Below are positions 55,508-64,000 of a stretch of DNA of 64,000 nt, piece by piece. Position numbers and translations under genes: made by a program. The DNA is from Aptenodytes patagonicus (taxonomy: Eukaryota; Chordata; Aves; Sphenisciformes; Spheniscidae), in assembly GCF_965638725.1 (NCBI RefSeq), contig NC_134951.1:4092001-4156000 (forward strand), written 5' to 3'. The stretch's first letter is position 1; each line of letters opens with the position of its first letter. The notes beneath the pieces were generated by a model, which worked only from the letters and a program-made list of their open reading frames with translations, was not told the origin of the DNA and did not search any database.

Positions 55508-55680
55508 GGGGGACCGAGTCAGAGGGAAGATCGCACGGACATCTTGGCTCCCTCCTTCCGCCTCGGGTCTCCAACTTGGTATTTGCAGAGCAGTGTCACC
55601 AGTGCCTTCAGGAGACTGTCTCATCCTCCTCTCTGTCTCGCCTCAGAAATCTGTGTGTGTGTTTTTTTTTTATTTAAGGG
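55508..55680 (-). promoter_or_regulatory. FAM167A: Candidate FAM167A promoter and untranslated first exon
   Basis: On the minus strand, a TATA-like TTAAATAAAAAAAA lies near 55678-55665. It is followed by about 140 nt of GC-rich, CpG-containing sequence ending at a strong donor, CCCCC|GTAAGT (intron from about 55507). The position, 9 kb upstream of the first coding exon, fits the mammalian arrangement of distant noncoding 5' exons. No direct evidence supports its use. Confidence 0.22.
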
Positions 55681-57399
55681 ACTTTTTTTTTCCCCCAGCG
55701 GTTGCGTCAGGCCTGTTGCCTGGAGACAGGCGAGCTATTCCAGTTTGAGCTTTTCAGTCCAGATTTCCTCTCTCTCTTTCATTCATACCACCAAGCCCTG
55801 AACCTACCTCCCACCAAGCAATAACCCTGAAGAGACCTGAAAGGGAGGAGCTGCACAGCCTGGGTCCTAAACATCCTCCGACTCCGACACCCAAACGAGG
55901 GAGGAGGGGTAGCAATGCCCTCGGTGTGGGTAACAGGGATGAAAGGGTGCTGTCGAGGGCAGGGACCCAAAAGGCTTGCAGGAGATGCCCGGAGAGCTGG
56001 TGTACTCCCAAAGGAGCCTGTGGCTCTTCCTGACACGAACGGGGCTGGTGTCCCCACGGCTATTCCCGTTGCACGCCACGGAGAGCTATGAGCCCTTCTC
56101 CAAGGAGCCTGGGGTCCTCTGGCACTCGGGAGAGCTTTGGGATAACGTTTACCAGATGCCACGGCTTGCCCAGGGGTCAGCGTGTGTGTGGAGGGGAGTT
56201 TTGCAAGGCTGCATCAGCATCTCCGGGAAGTCCTGGGGTGGGTATCTCCGGGCACCGTGGGTACTCACTTGCTGGCACCATCCATTGCTGGACAGAAACC
56301 AGCTCAGAAACCAGCCTTTGCCTGTCATTTGTACTGGGAAAGCGCCTGTGGCTCCCACGTCTCCCCCAGTGGGGCTGGAAACCATTTTAACTGCTTCCAA
56401 GGAGGGACTGATAGAGGCATGTGCCCCAGCTGCTGGCTGACTCAGGGCCAGAAGCAAAGGCAGGGGACAGAGAGGGTTTCGTTCCTTCACCAGGAGCTGA
56501 AGGTTAACCCCTCGAAGCCTGGGGACAGCTCTCAAAATCATCCCACACATCTGTCCCCACATGCAGCTATTGCACCTCTGGTGTCTCAGGACCACTGGCC
56601 GTGTTTGCGAACCTGGTGGTGCGAAGGGTTAAGTGTTGGCCATCGACACCTAACCGTCCAGGCCCCTTCCCACATTCAGCTTTTGTGAGAGAAACCCCCT
56701 CACAGCCTCCCTTTTTTTTTACCCTTCCCTTCTCCTGCCTAAACTGACCCTCCTCTCCCCCATGGGCATCAGGGAGAGATTTACAGCCCTTTCCCGAGTC
56801 CAACATCCCAACAAGGGCCTTACAAACCGCACCACAGGGCTGGAATTTCCCACCTCCCTTCAAATGCCAGCCAGACCGGGGGTGCCCCAGACCGCCCCAG
56901 TAATTTGGATGCTGTGTCTGTACAGCACCGAGCACAGGGCGAGCGGGCGCCCTGCGAGACGCAGCAATGCAGACTCCGAAGAGTGAAGAACAGCATTTTC
57001 ACATTTCTGATGAAAATGCAATTTTTTAAACTTTTTTTTTTTGCTTTGCCAGCACCCTTTTTTGTCAGATTTCAGATGTGCATATGCAAACTCAGTCTGG
57101 TGATCAGCTCTCGTTGTGCTGCAGACGGTCACCCGGCAGCTTGCACCGCCCTTCCTGGGGCTGCTGACAATGGAGAGGGACCAGGGAGATGGAAAAGCTG
57201 TTGCCTTCACGCTAAAACCATCTGACACAGGCCTACAGCTGCACTTAAGCTCTTAGCAGCAAACGGGTGGTTCAACATTTCCTGCAACATCTCATCAAAA
57301 CAAAAACTGGGTCTGGGCCGAGGAACCAAACGGTGTCAGGGAATGGGCATGGGCACAGGGGCCTGGTGAAACACAGTCCCTGGTCTGGTTTTGACGTGG

Positions 57400-57610
57400 G
57401 ACGGGCAATCCTGGGACACGGCTCAGGAATGAGCAAGACCAGGGTCCCTTCCCCACAGACAAGTTGGATGCAGCCACCCAGATTTGATAGCCAAGAGCGT
57501 TTAATTGCATGGACGTGGCCAGACAGGGTCGGCTGGCCTCAGGGCCAGAGACCAGACCTAGCATCGGTTAGTTTACTAGCAGAGGTGTCGCTACCAAGGC
57601 TGGACATCTT
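57400..57610 (-). repeat. Unnamed dispersed repeat, copy 7 (most complete)
   Basis: The reverse complement reads CTAGTAAACTAACCGATGC, GTCTGGCCACGTCCATGC, GTGGCTGCATCCAACTTG and ATTCCTGAGCCGTGTCCC in order. It is the best single copy for building a family consensus. Confidence 0.6.
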
Positions 57611-60600
57611 ATCTCATCACAGTAACAGACCACACACTGTCACCCGCTCCCTCTTCTGTAAATGTTTATTTTTAATTTAGTTGTGTAATGGATTTCAAAT
57701 GAGCTGCCATAAGACACCAGTGAAAGGCTGAAGCCAGGTCCCTCTGAAGTCTCCTCATGGGTTTTGAATGTTTTTTGGCCTGAATTTATCTCGTTAGTTG
57801 TCTTCACCCAAACGACCTGTGGTGGGGAGCTGCTGAAGAGCAGTGACGCTCTGAGTGACGAGGCTCTAACCCCAATCACCTACAGTGGGCACCTGAGATG
57901 AGGTGTGATGAGTCAAAATAAACCTGTGCAACACTAACACTGTCCGTACCTACGGCTCGGATTTTTTTTCTTTTGCTCAGATACAGCGAGGTCTTTCTGT
58001 TGCGCTCAGAGATGCAGAAGCTACCAGTTCCCGGAGCTACGTCCCACAGCATCCCTGGGCACAGCACCTTTTCCAGCGGACTTCTGAATCCGTGGGAACA
58101 CTTGGATCCAAGCCTGGGTCCTTGCTGGGATGTGGTTTTGCAAAGCCCAAGCTGGGAATTGCTTGCTGTAGTGGTAATTCCCTCCAGACTTTCTTGGGAA
58201 TCCAAATCTCCTGTGCCAATCTGGGCACCATGAATGCTATGAGGTAGATGTGCCCTACAGCAAACTAAATCTCATCTGGACCTTCTGAGCTGCCTCTGTA
58301 TCACCAGAAATGGGCAGAAATGGCCATTCCTCTTCCCTAACAGTAGTAGTTCAATGCAGCTTGGACTTGAACCATCTGCTTCTTGCCTTGGCTCTGGATT
58401 TGGGGAATTTCTCCTTGCTCCAACAGAGCATGGAGGAGCTGGACCTCCCAGCAAGGGAATGTGGCTATTCTGTGGGACCACATGCTGGGAGTATCTTGGA
58501 GGAGCATTGATGGTTGCTTCTCAGTTGGTCACCAAATAAATGCCTTTCCCCCAAAGCAAACTCCCTGGGACTCAGCCTGCCCAGGCTGGGATGGGGAGAG
58601 GAGGCTGTGGTGCTCTCAACCACCATCATCCTGTCCTAGCTAGGTGAAGCCTCCACTCCCTGCACAGGGACTTCTACCAGGAAAGTCCTCTGACATCGTT
58701 GGAGGGCCACCTGGGAGCCCGTCAACCTGGAAATGTGGCGGAGGCACCTACAGAGGGCAGCAGGTCTCCAGCTAATGCTGGACCCTGGTCACCCCAAGGG
58801 AACCAGTGCAAACACAGACGATGTGCAGAGGGTTGCGGTCACCTGCCTGCTCATCTCCATGGATCACTGAGGGACCTGGGACTGGCCTTTTTCAGTATCG
58901 CTCTGTTGTCTAGTCTGGGTCAGCTTCTTTAAGAGATGCCTTTTCCCAGCTGGGATGGCACAAGGTTTCTGAGCAACACAGGGGAAATAGCCCACTGCAA
59001 GGACAAGCCCCCTGCACCCATGCATTTGGCCCTGCTCTGCTTCTGGATGATGCTGAGCATCCACCCCTCACCCTGTCGAAATGATGTGCATGCTGGGACT
59101 GAGGAATTACCTCTCCCACGGAAAGGGTTGTCCACCCCTGCCTTCAGGGCCAGCCTGGAGTGCGATGCAGATTAATTGACAATTACTGGGACGTGGCACG
59201 GGGAGGAATTGGGCTCCTGGGAATCTGGAATAATGTGGCAGAAAGTGCTGGGGCTGTTTCAGCGTAAAACAGGTGTAAGCAAGAGGGAAGCTGTTTTTTG
59301 GACCATATATCCTGCATGTAGATGGAGGTAGAGTAGTAATGTAGGGATATAGGGGAAAGACGGTGGCATACGAAGTGCTTCAAGAAGGCAGCAGGGGTCT
59401 GTAAATATTTCACCACTATTTGGAACAGTTCTTAACCTTGACCCTCATTCAAATACCATCCCTGTGAGCCATTAAGTTTCTTTCACAATATTTTCAGAGG
59501 CTGGTATTATGTTTTTCTTTGAATTTCCAAACCAATGGTATTGTTGGTCCATCCATCAACCCCTCCCACCAAGTAACTTGTAAACTTTCTGGTGAATTTT
59601 AGCTGAGTTTGGTAAAGGAGAAGATGTTTCAAAGATGCAAAGAGGTGGCTGAGCAGAGGAGTGAGGAGACTAAGTCCACTAAAGGAAAAGCTTCGCAGTG
59701 AGCACCACCAGGATGTTAACCACCAAAGCATCGAGAGGAAATCAGATTTCATAAGTTTCACCGTCATGGAACACTGTGATGTTTTTTGCATTGTGTGTTG
59801 CTTCAGGGTGTCAGAGGTATTTTCTCCATGGGTTTCTCCCAGGTGAGTCAACATCAAAGACAAAAGCAAAAGACAATTGTGCCTGAAGTCCTACTGAAAT
59901 CATGTTGGGAATTTTCAGCCCACCTGTCTACGTAAAAAGGTAAAAAGAAAGGTCATAGGTAAAAAGAAATCAATTTGGTGACTCCAGAACTAACTTTGCA
60001 AGTGTGTATGTTGAGTTAGCGAATTGTTCCTCCCTCCAACGCCAAAAATGTTCCCAAGCCCTGAAGAACTAGAAATCATTTCCAAAGAAAATCAAAACCG
60101 TTTCCAAATATTTGAAGTGGCTCATTTGTAACTGCTAGTGAACCCAAAATTCCCCTTCCAATCTTACCTGTAAGGCATCTTCACTGAAAAACACAAGAGT
60201 GGAGGCATCTTGGGTGGACACCATCTCTCCAAACTTCAGTTAAAAAATTCAGTGTTTACACTCAACTCATTTCCTTAGCTTCCTGAGCCAAGGAAGGGAA
60301 AGGTAAGGAAAGCCCACCTCAGATACCTGCTTTAGGTTGGGATGAATGAATGATGAAGAGACAAGCTGCAGCGTCCCTGTCCTTGTCACCCCCCTCGACG
60401 TCAGAGTCAGTTTCTGCTCGCTCCCATGACAAAAGCTGGGTGAAATTTCCTGGATTTGTAGCTGTTTGTCAGAAAACACAGTTTCATTTCAACCCTTGAT
60501 GGCTTGACAAACTGAGTCCGGACAATAGCTTCAGCTCAGGGCAAAAAATGAAGGACAAATAATTGGTTTTGATTTTTTTTTCAGCCCAGCAGTTGGATTT

Positions 60601-60680
60601 TTCATGTTCCTGGATCAAACTGACCCCTTTTTGGGGCATTAAAATGAAAACAAAAAGTGAAGCGTTGTTGCTTGTTAGAT
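60601..60680 (+). repeat. Diverged tandem duplication, unit 1
   Basis: Begins TTCATGTTCCTGGATCAAAC and ends GTTGCTTGTTAGAT. It is repeated at 60695-60771 with roughly 15% differences and a few indels. Confidence 0.88.
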
Positions 60681-60694
60681 CTTCTATTTTTTTT

Positions 60695-60771
60695 TTCATG
60701 TTCTTGGACCAAATTGACTTATTTTGGGGGCATTAAAATGAAAGCAAATGAAACGTCGTTGCTTGTTAGAT
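60695..60771 (+). repeat. Diverged tandem duplication, unit 2
   Basis: Begins TTCATGTTCTTGGACCAAAT and ends GTTGCTTGTTAGAT. The period from unit 1 is 94 bp. No function is apparent. Confidence 0.88.
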
Positions 60772-63294
60772 TCCTCTGCTTTGCTGTTTTTTCAGCCTAG
60801 TGGATGAACCATAAAATCAAATGTTTGCAACACTCCTGACGACCACTATTCCAGAGAGATCCATAGTTGGGAGGTTGTCCCCATCCCCCAGACAGCCATC
60901 AGCAGGAGGCTGTTATCTCAGCCAACGATGCTACCTAAAACTGCAGGACCGAGACCCAAGATTCAACCTTCTCTTACATAAAGTTGTCATTCCTCATCTC
61001 AAAAAAGAGTTGATAAACATCGTTCAACCAGCCTCAGGCAAGATCCCTGTTGTCCTGTTTGATGAAGCTTTGGCCGACCTGCCTTTCTGCTTGGCTCGAT
61101 GTGACAGAGGCTCTATCCGAAATCCAGCAGGATCAGTAGGTGACACACATCACCTTCTTGGCCTTCAGGTGGGTTGGTGGGTCTGAAACCCTGCTGATGA
61201 GGGTGGAAATGAGAACGATGGAGCTTCACAGTATTGCGTGGTGCCCAAAGACCCTTGGGGATAGCAGGCACCAAAACACCCCAGCGCAGTGAGATCTGAG
61301 GTGATCCCTGCCCACGACAGCTCCAGGTGGGCACTGGGTGCTCAGCACAGGCAAAGCTTTTTGCAATGCAGCAAGTAGCTAATTGCACTAAATAGAGGGA
61401 AGGCAGATCTTACAAGATCTTACATACAAGTGATAAAGAGATATCAGGATGTGCTGTCAGCTGTCTCCCGTGCCTCTCTTCCCCCCCTGCCCTAAATGAC
61501 ATCAGCTGTCTTGTACTCGTTACCAAAAGGCAGCCAGCTCTGAGGAGGAACACCACCACTCTCTTTAGATGAGATTTTAAGCAGAAACAGAACCTCAAAT
61601 GGAAAGTGAGTAGGGTTACAGCACCGTAACCTAGATGATTGCAAAAGGGGAAACTGTTCAGACTAGAACCTGACTGGAGATAAACTCTCCCAAAGGTTAA
61701 GCACATACAATAAATAGCTCCACCCCTGCTATTGGCTCAGACTGCTCTTAGCTGTGAATGGGCCAATCTAGAAAACTCAAGGACCCATATTTGTCCTGCC
61801 ATTTGCAGACCAGTTTTACGCCCTGTGGCTCCGGGGGATGATTTTCAACTCACACCAGCCTGAATGAGAGCGATTCAGGGCATCGTTTGTAGCGGGACAG
61901 TACTTTTTATAGCCCGCCGAGCCTTTGCGGGTAACGGTTCTTCTAAGGTAGACACCATGCTAACATTAGTGCTAAGTGAGCGGTGTGGTTATACTACCAG
62001 CCCTTAATTGCTATAAGTGTAACAAACCAGTTCTATTTGTCATTCAGCTGTTGTCGACAGGAAACCACTAACAGCAGTCAACTGACAACGCCAAGAAGAA
62101 TTAGGGTTTCTCTTTCTATGTGCTCTAAGGATTAAAACTTATCAAGACGAGCTTATGTTCTTAAGTATGCCCCCTGCAAGGGATTTTTTAACTCTAGTGG
62201 ACAACTAGGATCGAGCAGGATATGATTTAATCTGAACATAGGACTCACCAGGTAAGTGAAAACAATTTTCCAGCAACTTTGCTTCATTCCTGTTGCCTGT
62301 TTATTGCCCGGAGCTCCACTGGATGCATCCCCTTAGAGCATTTAAAGATTTGGCCCATCTCTGGTTATTGTCTATGGACTGGTGGTAATTAAGTCCTTAA
62401 AAATTCGGAGTGGGATGTTCAAGGGAATGGGCTGCTGCAGATCGGGGCAGGGTGCATCTCTTTCTTTCCTTCTGGCGGTGTATCAGTGCTGAAATCGAGG
62501 CACTCTCTGAGGTGGGACTGATGCTCTAAGTCAGATGCTGACCCGGCAGGTTGTCTCTTGAGCACAGATCATCCTCTTTCTCTTAAAAAAATAAAAGTAG
62601 ATGAAAGCCCTTTAAATAGCAAGGGGTGAATGAGTTTCTTCCAGCTGAATTCCTTGGAGATGAGAGAGAATTTAAGGGGAGGTGGAAGTTTGGATGCTCA
62701 GGCTCCAGCTCAGCAACCCTTGCTGATTTGAACCTGTGGATGCTGCGTACGGCGCAGAGAAGGGTTGAGACATTAATTCCCCCCTCTGTCGAGAGGCACA
62801 TTTGGGGCTGAGGATCTTTGCTTTCTTTTGCCCCACAGATGGGTTGGATGGTCTCTTTGGAGGTCCATTCAAGCTGGTAAAACCAGTGGCAGGTTAACGC
62901 TGGTTGTAGACAAAGCTTCTGGCAAGTTGGAGATCTCCAAGGGTGTTATAGGAAGGATGGACTGACTGCTTCTGCCGCTGGTCACTTCCCATCCCCACAC
63001 ATGCATAGTCTACACTAAGTCCATAACTTTCATTCTTGACTAAAATTTAGGCCAGACTCAAAATTCCACAGCACTCTAACTTGGAGCCTGGATATCTCAG
63101 AAGCCACCTTGTTTGCTGTGCCACTTCTGGGAGGGAAGAGCAGTCGCAGTGTTGGTTGGTATTTGCATTTCAGACCTCCTCAGGTGTTTGCTCGGGGCTT
63201 TGTGGCCAGCGGTGCCTGGCAAGCCAATGCTCTTCAAGGTGCTCCAGTTACCCTACTTGTCAAATGGGGGCATTTCTTGCCTTTCTTGCAGGGC

Positions 63295-63334
63295 TGTTGT
63301 GATATTTAATTGATTGTTGTGATATTTAATTGAT
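63295..63334 (+). repeat. Two perfect tandem copies of a 20 bp unit
   Basis: TGTTGTGATATTTAATTGAT occurs twice in direct succession, followed by a partial TGTGG. Confidence 0.9.
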
Positions 63335-64000
63335 TGTGGTTCTTTAAAAGAGTAAAATCAGGACAAGGTGCATACACTGTCAGCAGCGAGGGTTCCTGCT
63401 GCACGCAGAGCACGCACACGTGGTCCCTGCTCTGGTACGTGCTGGAGAAGAGAAGGCAGATGGAAATTAAGAAGAAAAAAGGACAGCTGCAGGGCAGCAA
63501 AGGCACCCTCATTAATATGCTCCGTTAGTCATTCTGTCAAGGTTTAAGTAATTTTTATCAGAAGATTTGAGGGCTGCAGAGCTTGTGATTTCTTGCCCAC
63601 ATTTTGTTTCTTCTCCCAGACCTCCTGCAGCATTATCATTATACTGATGCACAAAAATCTGTGAAAAAAAACTTCTGGCCCATTCTTGTTTTGTTCTGCC
63701 AAAATAGGGCTATTGCTGCACCTTGAGGGTTACAAAATCGAAGGCTGAATTTTCTGATGGAGGAGGAAAGACCCAAAACATATTTAAGTGAAAATTTTGC
63801 AAAGATGTTACTGATTTTTCTTTATCTGCTTTTCTCATGACTTTCTGTGTTCTGCTTCATCAGCATGGGGTGTTCTGGCATGCATTTATACCCTGGGCTC
63901 TCTGCTGAGATGCTGTGCTCCCCAGCCCCTGTTAAATAAGCCCACGATATCCCAGGCTGAGCATCCCACTTCTGCACAATTTGGGCTGTGTGTCCGTTTC

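Larger units (their letters stand above)
46676..57399. other. Upstream flank of FAM167A, no coding exon seen
   Basis: Unique noncoding DNA with three C/G homopolymers, a T22 tract and the speculative first exon near 55.5-55.7 kb. The 207-codon frames at 51636-51013 (minus) and 51626-52249 (plus) overlap antisense and neither has recognisable domains. Confidence 0.55.
57611..64000. other. Intergenic, toward the expected BLK position
   Basis: No SH3, SH2 or kinase exon was recognised. It contains the tandem duplications at 60.6 and 63.3 kb. A stretch at 61850-62260 has no long open frame and ends in a donor-like CAGGTAAGTG. A phrase near 62845-62870 (GGATGGTCTCTTTGGAGGTC) weakly resembles a CR1 3' UTR. 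Confidence 0.5.

Noticed and set aside
60821..61186. 121-codon frame with somewhat protein-like composition
   Set aside because: It matches no family I recognise, and nothing in its splice or conservation context can be judged from sequence alone.

Overview
The window is a stretch of bird nuclear genome. The evidence is several CR1 LINE copies ending in the characteristic imperfect octamer tail (ATTCTATG repeats), a solo LTR of an ERVL-type family common in neoavian genomes, and one recognisable vertebrate gene with canonical introns. There are no operons, Shine-Dalgarno sites, CRISPR arrays or other prokaryotic features. Nearly all open reading frames longer than 60 codons look like chance frames in noncoding DNA or are pieces of retrotransposons.

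The one gene I can support is FAM167A on the minus strand. Its first coding exon is 46642-46262 (127 codons) and its second is 35446-35183 (87 codons plus stop). They are joined by a 10,815 bp phase-0 intron with GT-AG borders and give a 214-residue protein, the length expected for FAM167A. In mammals FAM167A lies head to head with the kinase gene BLK. BLK would be expected to the right, but I found no kinase, SH2 or SH3 exon up to 64000, so it probably begins outside the window. A possible untranslated first exon of FAM167A lies near 55.5-55.66 kb (weak).

Layout: 1-35 kb is intergenic DNA downstream of FAM167A. It holds a young CR1 3' end (2640-3173), an old CR1 tail (about 14150-14310), a 540 bp CA-rich tract (21.2-21.7 kb), a solo LTR (23456-24017), a CpG-rich patch (24.3-25.1 kb), a decayed 1.1 kb CR1 ORF2 fragment (26.1-27.2 kb) and a short CR1 tail (32005-32091). 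FAM167A occupies 35.2-46.7 kb. Its intron carries two CR1 copies, one of them only 63 nt from the exon 2 acceptor, an LTR-like scrap, and a 141 bp segment present twice. 46.7-64 kb is upstream intergenic DNA with simple repeats and one diverged tandem duplication.

The main unexplained structure is a dispersed repeat family of about 200 bp with seven recognisable copies in both orientations. It shares three ordered sequence cores and does not match CR1 or the LTR. The second is the 141 bp intronic duplicate, whose inserted copy is bracketed by perfect 20 bp direct repeats that are themselves near-palindromes. All comparisons were made by eye; no database search was run.
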